Source: Bugula neritina (taxonomy: Eukaryota; Bryozoa; Gymnolaemata; Cheilostomatida; Bugulidae). Taken from it: a DNA stretch of 60,000 bases. The notes under the pieces are model-generated. The model did not search any database. It had not been told where the DNA came from and worked only from the letters and a program-made list of their open reading frames with translations. Of the stretch, positions 37,786 to 49,900 are shown piece after piece. Within the stretch, counting starts at the first letter, position 1. Every line of letters begins with the position of its first letter. The stretch covers positions 12,777,818 to 12,837,817 of the forward strand of contig OZ037772.1 in NCBI GenBank assembly GCA_964035545.1, given 5' to 3'. The position numbers and the translations under genes were made by a program.

Positions 37786-38859
37786 ATGGAAACGGGCTCG
37801 ATGCCAGTAGATTCTGAACTAATTCAGCAGATTGAATCAGAATTACTGGGAACCACGTTTCATGTGAATGACGATGAAGACACTGTAATGGCCGATGGTC
37901 TGTTAGACCTGGAGCTAGACACTGTTCTTGGTCAGTCCACACATGATTCATCAGTTCCTCGAGTGCATTCCAAAAGCAGTGACTCTCAGGCTAGCAACGG
38001 TCGACAGTCACTAGAATTAGGTTGTAAAGATCCACCGCGATCTAACACTAATTCTACTTTTGTAGACACACTCGCGCCCGTCTCTCCGGGCATGCCTTCT
38101 CTAGAGATGGCGTGGGACTCAGAGCCGGCCCCAACAACTTCTACCACCAGGAAACTGCCACCCCAGTTGGAAGCAACCTCCAACTGGATTACCCCTGCCA
38201 CAGAGAGAGAGATCAGGACCCATCAAGGAGGTGAGGGTAATCGTGAATGCAACCTCTGCCAACAGCGATTCACGACCCACCGCAGACTAAAAGTACACTT
38301 GCTGCAACACTACATCACCACTTTCTGCCCTTGCGGAGAATATAGCTACAATCGTGATTACCTGTTGCGGCACCAACGTACTATGCAGTGTTATCAAGGG
38401 CATGTCTATGAAGTAGACGAATCATCCTATCCTGCTTTTCTCAACGCCATCAAACCACTCATCACTGACTCAGCTCGGCTATCTCGCCTGGAGCAAGGCT
38501 TCCCTTCCCCGCGACCCATCATCTCTGGAGCCGCAGATAAACCTACACAGTCTACTAACTCTCCACCTCACAGTCCTATACGCATGCCGCATACCTTTCC
38601 TCGTGTCGTACTACAGAGAGTAGACACAAATGCGTATACACTCCCTCCTCCTCTTCCATCCTCAGAGCGGAAACGACACAGGCAACCAACTTCCTCTCGT
38701 TCGTCCCCCTGGGCCCGTAACCTACGTGAGGTAGAAGCTAGGGCGCATGACTTGGAGCAAGAAGTGTACAGGCTGGCCCCACGAGTACAGGCAGCCTCCA
38801 GTGGACTCAAATATTTACAGGAGTCTATTAAGCGCATGAAACGTGCGGCCCGCAGTTAA
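37786..38859 (+). CDS. gypsy extra ORF with C2H2-type zinc fingers, 357 residues
   Basis: Lies between Pol and the 3' LTR. An acidic N-terminus (DDEDTVMADGLLDLELDTV) and a Ser/Thr/Pro-rich linker lead to a zinc-finger region at about 160-205 (ECNLCQQRFTTHRRLKVHLL, then CPCGEYSYNRDYLLRHQRT), then a basic, helical C-terminus (LEQEVYRLAPRVQ ... KRMKRAARS). There is no signal peptide or membrane segment, so it is not an envelope protein. It could be a nucleic-acid-binding or regulatory accessory protein; function unknown. Confidence 0.8.
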   Translation: METGSMPVDSELIQQIESELLGTTFHVNDDEDTVMADGLLDLELDTVLGQSTHDSSVPRVHSKSSDSQASNGRQSLELGCKDPPRSNTNSTFVDTLAPVSPGMPSLEMAWDSEPAPTTSTTRKLPPQLEATSNWITPATEREIRTHQGGEGNRECNLCQQRFTTHRRLKVHLLQHYITTFCPCGEYSYNRDYLLRHQRTMQCYQGHVYEVDESSYPAFLNAIKPLITDSARLSRLEQGFPSPRPIISGAADKPTQSTNSPPHSPIRMPHTFPRVVLQRVDTNAYTLPPPLPSSERKRHRQPTSSRSSPWARNLREVEARAHDLEQEVYRLAPRVQAASSGLKYLQESIKRMKRAARS

Positions 38860-39123
38860 CTCGAGTCTACCTACCACTCCCTACTACTCATTCCCCTACC
38901 TCTCTGTGGCATTCCCTACCGTAATGGTGGCACGTACTCTATATGTAGATAGGACCTTCTCTTGCTTATTACTTAGTGCACGATATATATACCTGTATAT
39001 TTTTTACCAGTTGTTGTTTTTTTTATATACTTTTATGCTGTTCTCTTATCCCCCAACGAAGTATACGTTTTTTTATGTAAATCTTATTTTATCAGAAAGT
39101 GGGCTTTCTGCTGGAGGGGGCAG

Positions 39124-39428
39124 TGTGGTGGCTCGTGGAGCTACCAGCAACACAATACGCAAGGTTGCGTATTGACCCGGAACAATGTATTAGCCAATTA
39201 GCTAAGCTGTTTTATAAGTAATAGTAGCCGCTTCGCGCTACTAGCTCAGTTGAGGATAGTGCTGTAAACTAAATAGACGTGCGTATCATTACTGTTGTAC
39301 ATTGGATTTCTATTATGTATTCTTGTATTAAATATAACGATATCTACTCGACTTAACTGGTGAAGTTTCTCTAGTGTTAAATAGACTCTCTTGGTGACAC
39401 ATCAACCCTAAATCTGAAAACTATAACA
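39124..39428 (+). repeat. 3' LTR of gypsy element
   Basis: Identical in length and, by eye, in sequence to 31989-32293. Preceded by the polypurine tract at about 39111-39123 and followed by GTAT. Confidence 0.97.
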
Positions 39429-39432
39429 GTAT

Positions 39433-40351
39433 CATTTTTGACATGAGGCTGGTAAGACTAACTCTAAATATTAGTGAGTGTCCATAGTGATGTCAATGGT
39501 ATGTCATCACACTAATGAGTAATAATACATCTAGTAATCTACTGCTAGCTCTAAGTTTACAAAAAAGTGCTCCATAATTATAGTGATGGTATTGGGTTTG
39601 CTGTATTGTTGAATAGCAACTGCCTATTTTTACATGCAAGTTATAACTTAATGGTTATTCCAGCAGCAATTGGGAGGCATCCTAGCCATAAGCCTGAGGG
39701 TTTAGTTCAAATCTCAGCAGGGTCACCTGCTCATTATACTAGTTGTATCTTATCCGGTCTCCCTCTTATAATGTCCCTCTTTTATAATGATTAGATGGAT
39801 AACAGGAAGGGATGTGAAGAAATCATCTCTTTGCTAATCATTTACTATCTGGTGCAACTTTCAACAAGAACTTCGATCATGTTGCTAATTCATATTATAG
39901 TTTATATTTATTGTTTTGAGAACTGAAGTGCTGAGTGCAAGAGGTTTGATTATATAATTTAAATTATGCTGTTCTTTTTGGTCAGCATATAATTGATGGA
40001 GTTGGGCATTTTATATTGATATTATTACAAAAGCGCAATTGGTTATTTTATATATTCTATGTTTTGCACCGTACCTTTCAATGTGATGGTAGCAATACAA
40101 TCATAATGATAACAAGTATTAATTTTAATAACTGATTTGATTTCAACTAAATGTATTGGTATTGGCGAAGGTATCAGCCTGGTTTATTTATATCTCTCAA
40201 GCAACATACAGGCTTATAAGAGTAAGTTTCAGGTTTGGCTTTAAAGTGTATGGACTTTGTCACACGTTCATTAATAATTTCTAATTTGCTGAGGCTGTGA
40301 TCATTTTGTTTGTACTCGCAATACCCTCTCACATTTTCGTCATCTTTGTAG
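39433..40351. other. intron or 5' flank of locus C
   Basis: AT-rich, with a tRNA/SINE-like phrase at about 39675-39740 (TTTAGTTCAAATCTCAGCAGG, a B-box-like motif). No other exon seen except the possible three-codon start. Confidence 0.45.
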
Positions 40352-43300
40352 GTTGACGATGATTTGATATGTTCTCACTGTAATAAAGTTCTTCGTGATG
40401 CGGTATTTGTTAAACCTTGTGGCCATACTATCTGCTTCAGTTGTCTAAAATATAAACAAAGGTATACCAAATCATCTTGACAAATTTCTAGAAGTCTCTA
40501 ACGTAATATATGCTTTTAAGGTGTTTGGAATTGTTTCATGAATCATCTATGTGTTTTCTTTAATTTTCTGATGGCTGGCACTTCTAGTAGAAATTTTGCT
40601 TTATAGATACTTGATAGAGCATTTCTTCTTATTTACATGCCTTGTCCTTCTTTTTCTGGATGTGTGCTGGTATAATGGAGAGATGTCTATTGTAATTATT
40701 GCTGAGTAAGTTGACAAGGAATTCAGTCTTTTAATATACTTTACTATTTCACTGTGATTTTATTCAATAGCTTGAAATTATTTTACATTAATTACGGTTT
40801 TTTAGCAATGCTGCTGAAAAATACTGTCCAGTTTGCTATGGCAAGAGGAGTTATTCCGTGGACAGTGGGCTTCAGACGTCATCTATTGGTACGTGTGCAC
40901 TTAGGAAAACGGGTTTTTATTCATTGTTGTGTGTTTTAGGAAGTTCACTGCAGTTTATATGACGAAATTCTAGTTTGATAACTTGTTGCAACTATATGTT
41001 TGCAGTTGGGATACTTGTCAGGAACTTGTGTAGCACCTACATGCTCTGCCTTGCCATCTGTTATGTAATACTTTAGCAGCATTTTATTTTGGACTTGTGC
41101 CTCTTTATTTGAAGTGTGGGTTGACTGTACCCATTACCCATGTATGAGTGTTGCTAGCAACGCATGGAGAGAGTAGCAACTTCACATCTTGAATACTGAC
41201 TGCAAAGCTTTGCCTGTGTTTCATTTGTTTGTTTTCGAAGCCTCACAAAGAATGTCATATTTTATTCAGATTCCAAGAAGGTTATACGCCATTTGGAGGC
41301 CAGAGAGCAAGTGAATAGGCTGAGAGTTAGATGTCCTCAAGGCTGTGGTGCTGAGAGTTTAGTCTTGAAGGATTTGGAGGTAAAATGGACAAGTAGTGCT
41401 TATGTGTTGTCTATATGATAGGTTCAGCCATTTGGGCTGTACGCTAAGTGCTTTTTGTTTTTCCGATACATTAAAAAGGAACTGGCTCTTAGAAAAACCA
41501 CATGTCAACTTATAAAGTTACGTGTATTGTAAAAACCTAACTTATAATTTTGGATTCCTACAGCTTATAGACACCTGATATATAAATAATGAGTGTTGTA
41601 AGACATAACATAGCATTATCATAGGGTTTAAATATCATCTCAAAGTTACCTGTATTACTGATATTTTGGTGGGTGTTGAACTTTAATAAAAGTGGCAGAT
41701 ACTTGTTTTCTCTCTTAATAGAAGCTATACGAGTAATTATTAGTAAATACTCATTATCTTCATTACTGGTGAAATACGTTCCATCTTTGCTCATTGTCAT
41801 CAACTTACAGACTCACAAGTGTATGAGGTCTCCGTCTACAAGGAGCGTTGCTTCTGCCACCGATCTGACCGAAACTTACTCTACCAGCTCTGTGATGTCA
41901 GAGGGTCAGTTTAACCTAGACAGTGTGACCCACTCTGATAATGAGAGTCACTTTGATAATGGGACTCACTCTGAAAATGGGACTCACTCTGACAATGTGA
42001 GTCACTTTGATAATGAGAGTCACTCTGATAATGTGACTCACTCTGAAAATGGGACTCACTCTGACAATGTGAGTCACTCTGATAATGAGAGTTACTCTGA
42101 TAATGTGAGTCACTCTGATAATGTAAGTCACTTTGAGAATTTTAGTTGGGCTGTTAGCTAGTCTAATTCTGAGTGTCACTGCTCAAGGGCTGATGTGAAG
42201 TAATGGAAATCATAAAGTACTTTAATATATCTGTTTTCACCAAGACTTACATCAAAGCTGCAAGTCATAAAAGGTTTCAATAGTTGCTAGATATGTGAAT
42301 GCTTTGACAAGATATAGAGCTGGGGTGATTTTATAATTGTAGGAAAATGGGAGTGGCGGTCATTTCATGAAAGCTAAAGGTTTGTAATCAAAATATATGC
42401 GTTGAAGATGTTGATGAGAAGAAGTTTTGAAGTTTTTGTATTTGCTAGAAATTACTGTTGATTATTATTTTTTCAAAGTGATTTCTCTCTATTGTTTTGC
42501 TAACCGTCTGGAGAGTTTCTGGGACGTTCTGTGAAGCTCAAGTGTTTAAGTTGTTGGATTTCAAAAATGTTGAGTCATTTTTATGATATTAGCTTGTCTG
42601 TTACTAACACATCGGTGTATTCATTAGGGAAGTTTTAATGATCTGTTAAAGTACATTCTCAAAAGTGTCTCAATAAATTACCTTTTTATATTTAAAGTTA
42701 TTATTTTAAATATTTAGACTCCAAAGTTAAGAATTAGGAAAGGAAGCGACTTTAAACTATTTGATACAAACCATGGCTTTTTACAATTAGTTGGCAAGGT
42801 TAATTTAAAAGTTTAAAGATTTTTTTCAACTTTTTTGCTTTTATTCTTCTAGAAATCAACAACACATGGGAGAAAGACCCGAATATGAATAGAATACAGG
42901 TGCAGTTAATAATCATAATAATCATAAATAGTTGTATAACTTTTTTCTGCAGACATTTTGTTTCTGAAACTATTAGTTACCATTGCCTATCTACACGCTG
43001 ATTTGTTTCTATATTTCAAAGGTGTTAATTTTTAGAATGCATTCGGCATGCCTGGCTTTTCATGTAAGCCAAAAGCTAAATCCGATGATGTTCTCACTCT
43101 CATGCAAAAGGAGTCACGAGACTTCCATGTAGATGCTTTGAGTGCCAGTGTAAATCGGGTAACAAAGAAAGTTGATGGTCATGACAGAGAAATTAATTCA
43201 CTAAAGGCTGGAGTTGAGTCTCTTCATTCCAAGATAGAGCATCAACAGAAAGACATTAATGCAAACAAACATGACTTAGACAGCCAGCAGAAAGAAACTG

Positions 43301-44572
43301 TGGCCCAATTTGCCCACTTGAACCAGCAGCAAGGCGAGGTGCACGAAGCTTTCTTGGGGAAAATCCAATCGTCCGAAGAGCACTCTCTGCGCCAGTTCCA
43401 GAGTCTACAATTGCAGAGTGCTCTTCAGGCAAATAGTCTGAGACAGACTCAAGCACAGGTTAATCAGCAATTCAGAGACCAGCGCTTTGTCAACCTGTTT
43501 CAGAGAGACTTCAACGCTGAGCAACTTGAAAGTGCTCGCTTAACAAATCAAAATCTGAGGTTAAGAGGTAACGTTTGTTTGAAATAATGTGTTTCAGTAA
43601 TCATTTACTCAATGTTATAAATCTCCCCAAGCTGTTAAACTTTGGTCTCTGTATCTATAATAAACAACTTAAAATGTTAGTAGTGTTGGTGGCAATGGCC
43701 ATGACGTGCCAGCACATAAAACACAATTATAGTTTATGCAAGTTTCAATTCTTCTCATTAAAATCCTTATGAACAGGTCCGTTTTTTTGGTGCTTTTTCA
43801 GAGAGACGAGCCCTTTCAGCCAGGTTTGCTAGCGACTTTCCAAATTATAATCAACTTGCTTTGCCTAGATTAGAATCTTGGACAGGTAGCCTGCCTTCCT
43901 TGCATTCCAATGATCCGGAAATGCCAACTGAATACGATAACACCATTAACAACAGCGTTGTATCTCTACACTCCGGGAACTTAGACACAGACCAAGACAC
44001 TGCAGGGTGAGGGTTTACAGAACTTATGCAATCCTTGTCTTGTTGCAAAGCTTTCTGTGTACACTGATAAGTCAATGATGTAGGGAGAACACAACTCTAA
44101 AAAGTACTATTCATCCTTCCATAACACTTTACTCTGTTTTCAGATGGTGCTTTTCTAACGCACATAATATCTTCATTGTAACTAGGCTCAGTAGATTTCA
44201 AAATTTCTAATAATATAAAAGCAACACAACAAGATTTGAATTAATTTAAACGACATAATTGGCTTACAGAAATTGATTTGGTAACTTAAAATATTATTTT
44301 TGTCAGCTTCTAAAGATATTTGAATAGTGAGTAGCTGGGGAGAAAATTTAAACAAATTCAGTGTGTAACTCAGTTTGAAATAATATAATTCGATTGATTC
44401 TTAGTTTTAAAATATGGAAATTCTGTAAGCTTTTATTGTTAGCTTTTAGTCTTTGATCTTTACAGATATAATATAACGTCTTTTTTGTAGAGCTGGGGCT
44501 ACCAATTTTGAACCCTCTGAAGAAAATATTACTATAACAGCTGTCCCTATCTCAAGTCATTCTGGTCAGTAA
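39443..44572 (+). CDS. Locus C: RING / TRAF-type zinc finger / 18-bp repeat / coiled-coil protein
   Basis: Plus-strand exons: 40352-40461, 40806-40888, 41270-41379, 41811-42122, 42343-42379, 42853-42899, 43036-43567, 43802-44006, 44491-44572; total 1,518 nt, 506 codons, all joins in phase. Domains: a canonical C3HC4 RING (CSHC, CGHTIC, FSC, then CPVC in the next exon); a TRAF-type finger CPQGCGAESLVLKDLETHKC; a His/Ser/Asp/Asn repeat; a coiled coil rich in Gln; a Ser/Asn-rich tail ending in SSHSGQ. The first coding exon is uncertain: ATG AGG CTG|GTAAGA at 39443-39451 fits phase 0 but is only 15 bp past the gypsy LTR, so the true start may lie upstream of that insertion. The RING should give E3 ubiquitin ligase activity and the coiled coil oligomers; targets unknown. 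The same domain order and intron phases as locus A, in opposite orientation. Confidence 0.85.
40352..40888 (+). CDS. Locus C RING finger exons (40352-40461, 40806-40888)
   Basis: C-x2-C (CSHC), then PCGHTICFSCL, then CPVC after a phase-2 intron. All eight zinc ligands of a C3HC4 RING are present, unlike in locus A. The second exon ends G|GTACGT in phase 1. Confidence 0.9.
41270..42122 (+). CDS. Locus C TRAF-type zinc finger and repeat exons (41270-41379, 41811-42122)
   Basis: The finger CPQGC ... H-x2-C is split by a phase-0 intron between the Cys pair and the His/Cys pair, exactly as in locus A. The second exon then carries the 18-bp repeat. Unspliced, it ends at a TAG at 42159-42161 (AVS-stop). 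Spliced at GTAAGT (42123), it joins exon 42343 in frame. Confidence 0.85.
41925..42140 (+). repeat. 18-bp coding tandem repeat, 12 units, carrying splice donors
   Basis: Twelve hexapeptide units of type (V/E/G)(S/T)H(S/F)(D/E)N. Units starting at 41997, 42069 and 42105 read AAT|GTGAGT and the one at 42123 reads AAT|GTAAGT, all full 5' splice-site cores in phase 0. Units at 41925 and 42033 have weaker GTGACC and GTGACT. Confidence 0.95.
43036..43567 (+). CDS. Locus C coiled-coil exon
   Basis: 532 nt, phase 0 to 1, acceptor AATTTTTAG, donor G|GTAACG. Heptad-like stretches (VTKKVDGHDREINSLKAGVE, LHSKIEHQQKDINANKHDL) are followed by a Gln-rich part. It is the counterpart of locus A exon 6057-6834, though sequence similarity is low by eye. 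Confidence 0.85.
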
Positions 44573-46911
44573 CTTCAATCAACTTCCAATAGAGAATATT
44601 TTCAGAGGTTTTCAGTGAAATGCTGGGTCAGGTTTTCATGATCCAGGGTTATAAGGTGCCAGCTTAATATCAGAATATTGAATACTCAATAATAGTTTCT
44701 TACCCCTTCGCACCTCCTCCTTGCCCTGTAGCGGTAGCGGATGCCTGCCGGAGATCAAATCCTCATCCAGGCATTTTATTGTCAGGTTGATAAGCACCTT
44801 CAACTATATAGGAACCTCGTTGTTATATAGCATCCTTGTTAGTTTTCCCCATCTGTTATAAACTTTGTAAATGCGCAGCTCAACCTTGGTTCTAAGATAT
44901 TTGAAGGCTGTGCGTGTATTAGTTAAAACTAGTACTATCATATCTGTTGTGCCTGGTGTCTCTCGTAGGCGGAAAATACCCTGCTTTGGCATGGTTAATT
45001 TTGAAGGCCTATTACTTATTCCAGTCCTCGAACCTCTCCTCCAAGTCATGCATTTCTCACACAACAACTTCACAGGGTTTCTTCACCTCCACCCATGCAA
45101 TCACTTTCATAATAATTATAAACAATAATGTACTCAGTGTCAAACCTTGATGCGGTACTCTAGTTTCCTCTGACTCGTTTGCACTTGTCACAGCACCTGC
45201 CCTCACTTGTCACAGCACCTGCCCTCACTTCATCTAGCTGATTCTATAATCTCAACACCCCTCTTCCTTACAATCTTGCTGGGGAACATAGACTCTGGTG
45301 ATTCTATCTACTACCTTGCCTTTCAGGCATATTATCTTGTGCTTAGACTAGCTGACTGTCATTTTGTGTTTTCCCTGCATGCTGAGATAGGGAGCTCAAA
45401 AACTCAGTTTGTTGCTCTACTATTTTCTCCAGAAGGCTGGAAGCTGTTTATATAAGCCAAGAAACCACATTATATAAAACCTTGGCAGCTAGCATTGACC
45501 TACTGATTGTAGACTCTGATGCTGTAGTGGTGGATGACACCTTCCCTCACTTCTAAGATAGTCCTAGCTCAAATCCAACAGGAGACAACAACTTCTACTA
45601 ACAAAAGCTCTCTGTGCTATTCAAGTCAGTGATAAACTGCCTAAACATGACCATTTCTGCTCAATGCTGGACCAACCTAGGCTTCTCCTAGTATCAATAC
45701 TCACATTACATGTTTAATCTGTATATTTGAATCTTGCAATCACTTGTCCAATTATGTAATATCTTTTATTGCAGGACAATTCTATGACGTATTATGCAAC
45801 TTTTTTACACACTGGCTTGTGATTTAATTTCACGGTTTGTTCTATATAGGCATTATTTTGTTACATATCATGCGTATTATATTTACTTTGCATCATACTT
45901 TTACAAACTTTATTTATCTTTTCTACTTTTACATCAATGGTTAGCTACAATTTGCAAAAGCTAGAATATACAAAATAAACATGTCTTTGACGGTTAAGTT
46001 GTTTTATAAGTTTATTATATAAAGGAGTATATAATCATGGTGCAATTATTACTGGTATGATAATAGTTTTATAGTGAAGGGTAATGCATAGAGTAAGGAG
46101 TTATTGGTTAGTCGAGATGGACACTGAAACATGGCCCCCAATACTACGACTCACCAGGTGTATCTCAGGCTGCAGTGCCTCTGCTAGTGTAGCTGAGAGT
46201 ATTGGTTGAGATGTTTCAGGGGGGACAACCAACAACATGCATAGTTGACTGGAAGAACTTAGCCTACAGTCTAGGCTGGCAAGAGAGATCAAAGTAGTAC
46301 CACAGGAAGTCGCGGTGGCCATGTTGGACCTAGATTAACCAGGTCAAACATGGCCGCCGCAAGAAATCTTATAGCACCATTTGTCTCCCAACAGTTATAA
46401 CTGAAGGTGTTAAAATTGCACCAGAGTAAAAATTAGAAGAAGCACTTGAAAACTATGTATAATTACAAAACTATTCAAAGAGTGTATAAAAAGCCGTATG
46501 AGTAAATATTTGAATCTAAACTTGTATAACATAATCAGTATCAGTATGATGACCCCGTAGTATAATTATATGAGTACAGGAAACGTAAGTATTTTAAATT
46601 GTCTAAATGAATGCAACTTCGGGAGTTGCATGCACCATGACTGTGACTCATCGGAGATTCCATGGCCCCCGGAATCTCCGAGTTGTCCTTGAGTCCCCAA
46701 CCAGCAATTGGCAAACAGGCCAATCAGATTAGAGGTAAGAAAGACCAGCACTGGCTTGGAGCTATAAGATTAATCATCATATAAACACTGTATAGTAATA
46801 TGGAGACCCCTTGACGAGTTTTATGGCTTTGGCTTCGTAGTCACTCATTGGATGGAATTGCAGCGGCTAACAACTAAGTCGCCACTCGTAGCCGGGCAGG
46901 GGAGATGAATC
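44573..46911. other. intergenic between locus C and innexin 3' ends
   Basis: The two genes converge here. Contents: a SINE-like B-box phrase near 44749 (GAGATCAAATCC), a direct duplication CACTTGTCACAGCACCTGCC at 45180-45226, and a CpG-bearing stretch at 46300-46360. No frame is supported. Confidence 0.5.
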
Positions 46912-49900
46912 TTATGCGTCATGTTTAGGAATGTCGTCTATGCTTTTGGCTCTGTAGGCTACGAAGTTGTCCCACAGAGAGCAGATAATTTCAGCTGCTG
47001 TGAGGTCGTTGACGTGAGAGGCTACCATCCTACAACCAGAAGTAGAGAAGTCTGAGAGAAACTGTAGTGACAAACTATAGGGAAACTCATTAAACACACT
47101 TGCATTCGTTATTGTTAAGTTCAACAAAATCACAACTCAAGTCATGACTTGTATGTTTCAAGTACCTCAAGACAAAGACTCCATCCTGTCTCAAGTAGTT
47201 GTTAGTGAACTCCTGGACTAGCTTTCTCTCCTTATCTGATCCACCATTCAGTCTGTTCATCACCTTCAGGTACTTGCCAACAAATCTGAAACACAGAATC
47301 ATCAAACATAATTTATTTGCATTCGGTTCGGAAGGCAACAACCCGCCCCTTCCATACATAATAATAAAGGCTGAAGAAACAAGTCACATTTCGAAGTTAT
47401 TTTCTCAATTAAATGCAAAAAGCCCGAGAAGACAATCCCCAAATCACACGAATGCTACCAGTAGAAGTGATGAGAAGGGAGGGAAGTTGAGTCCTTAGAA
47501 CTGAGGCTACACAGATCATTAGCATTTGATGACTTGGCACTCAAGCTAGACAGTTTAATTAGTCCTTAAACATTCAGTTTAATTATTGATACAGGAGAAG
47601 TATGCAGTGCCAGTGACATTTTATTACCTCCAAGAGCCAAGAGTCTACCATGTAATGGGTTTCAGAGTACCCCACATGAGATATTTATTGTAAACAATCT
47701 AGAGAGCTGTATATTTATACAAGCCACTCTAAACATCACAACACAATGTTATCATCTACTTCAACTAGAACTTTATTATCCAGCTAATCAATTGCCAAGA
47801 TGCCTGGGGTAGATAAACATTAACCCTAAATCCTCTCCTGACCTAACCGCAGTAGAGGGGGGGGGCTAAACTCCACTCTGAGATATGTTCAGTATGTTGA
47901 CATTTGAAATTAAATAAATGATAAGAAAGTTTAAATGCATAGTATATAATAGCCTAGTCCCTAGTAATACCAGCTAGACTGATACCTAGTCCTTAGTAAC
48001 ACCAGCTAGACTGATACCTAGTCCCCAGTTACACTAGCTAGACTGATACCTAGTACCCAGTTACACTAGTTAGACTGATACCTAGTACCTAGTTACACTA
48101 GCTAGACACTGCTGACACCTACACTGCCGACAGGCTGACACACACTATGCTATCCTAAGGCAGCTGTTGGAATTCATACTCCACCCAACTAATTTTAAAT
48201 TAGAAATTTGACTCTACAGAATTTTATTCAGGAGAAACTCAAATAACAAAGACATCAGTTTCATGTAGTCTAAACTATTAGCTGAATTGTCAGCGCTCCT
48301 ATTTCATTCAACTTCTTTATTGCTGCCCATTCATTATACAATAATATTAGACGCTAAATCTATTGATTATTAACACAAATATTTACAATGGACTCGCTGC
48401 TTAAAAAATACTGATTGCATCATCACCGCTGACCAATTAGCAATCTCATAAGAAAATAAACCAATTAACAGTTTTTTAGCTGAGCATTATTACTGGTTTA
48501 ATTCATTACGTATTGGGGAGTCACACCACTAGGTGAGGTAGAGAGAGCTGAGTAGAGAGAGGTGAGTAGAGATAGAGAGAGTAGAGATAGAGAGAGTAAG
48601 GAGTGAATTATATTTATACTAGAGTTAGATGAGTTATTGATTTGCTGGTAGTTTAGAAACTATCAAAGGTAGATTCAAACTTGTTTTCTCCTGATTCAAA
48701 TTTAAATTCATTTCACAGTTATTATTGAGTCTATGGAATCATTTTGTTGACTTTTGAACAGCTGGTTATTGACAAACAAGCCAGTCTAGTTTAAACTAGT
48801 AACTAACAACAGAGTAGCATCATTAACCACAGCTCTGCTATTATACTTGTAATACACACTATTGTTTCTATGGCGTTAGTAATGAAAAACATCAGTCGGC
48901 CATACTGGGTGTTGTCTACGACTTTCATGTGATAGCATGCTAGTCAGAGCATGCGCGGTATTGGGAGCACGCGACTTAGAGCGTGATAGTGGAGTGTGCT
49001 GGTAACAGCTAGTAGCCATGCTTTGTTGTGGGAGGTGTGAAGGGAGACACGTTCTGTGTGACTCAGCCAGACTGACTAGACTTGGAATAGGGGGAGGCAC
49101 TTCAAAGGAAGTGAAGATGCAGACGGCAAGCTGATGAAATTCCTAACCAGTACTTTTGGCAAGCTGTCAACACGACGTACTGTCCCAGCTGCGTATTTGT
49201 TAGTTAGTAAATACAATTGTACATCAACACTGAGTTAATCATTGTGAGGTCGAGTGGAAATGCTTCCAGTGTGTAACACGAGCTGCATGCACTGCTGTGC
49301 TCGTTGGAGCTGAATAATAGATGGTTGTATAACATGTGATTATTGTTGAGTGTTGCAGGATTTATAACTCTATCTGAGTATCTGGGTCATTGCCTGTCGT
49401 AGTTATGGTGTAGTGTAGCCAATCAGAGCAGACTGACAGTAAGACTGAGCCAATCACGAAGCTGCTCTCAGTTCACTGTATCCACTTCTAGTAACTATAG
49501 TTGTTACACAGCTAGTTGGCAGTGGTTCAACTAATACATTACACTACCAGGCGTATAGCTGCATCAGTTGTCAAGGTGCCAAATCAAAGCCTGATTTCCA
49601 GTAGAGAGGTGGGGACAGACAACCCTGGCCCCCTCATCCAGCACAGTTTTGAAATGTTAGCCTGACTTTTATATTTGAAGTTAGGAATTTCTGAGCATTA
49701 AAACAGCAGTTATGGTAGCTGTGGATGGTGTACTGAGGCAGACATATTTCAATGTAGATTCATCATGAGACTAAAATTCTGAATACATTAGCTGGATGTA
49801 GAGTGATTCAAACCTGGATTATGATTCTAAATATTTGCCTCACAGCTGACTTAGTAAAGTGTAGACTGAGGAGCGAACTGGTAGTAGAATAGAGAGCCGA

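Larger units (their letters stand above)
31989..39428 (+). mobile_element. full-length Ty3/gypsy LTR retrotransposon, 7.44 kb
   Basis: Two 305-bp LTRs (31989-32293 and 39124-39428), starting TGTGG and ending AACA, look identical base for base. The flanking target duplication is GTAT (31985-31988 and 39429-39432). GTGGTGGCAGCGGTGG after the left LTR is the probable primer-binding region, and CTGGAGGGGGCAG before the right LTR is the polypurine tract. Inside: Gag, Pol in the -1 frame, a Pro-rich ORF, and an extra C2H2 ORF. Coding parts are much richer in G+C than the host DNA. Identical LTRs and intact frames indicate a very recent insertion. Confidence 0.97.

Noticed and set aside
37786-38859. 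Envelope gene of the gypsy element
   Set aside because: No signal peptide or membrane segment; zinc fingers instead.
41150-41161. Third RFX-like palindrome GTTGCTAGCAAC
   Set aside because: It fits the half-sites but is short, isolated in a locus C intron, and likely by chance.
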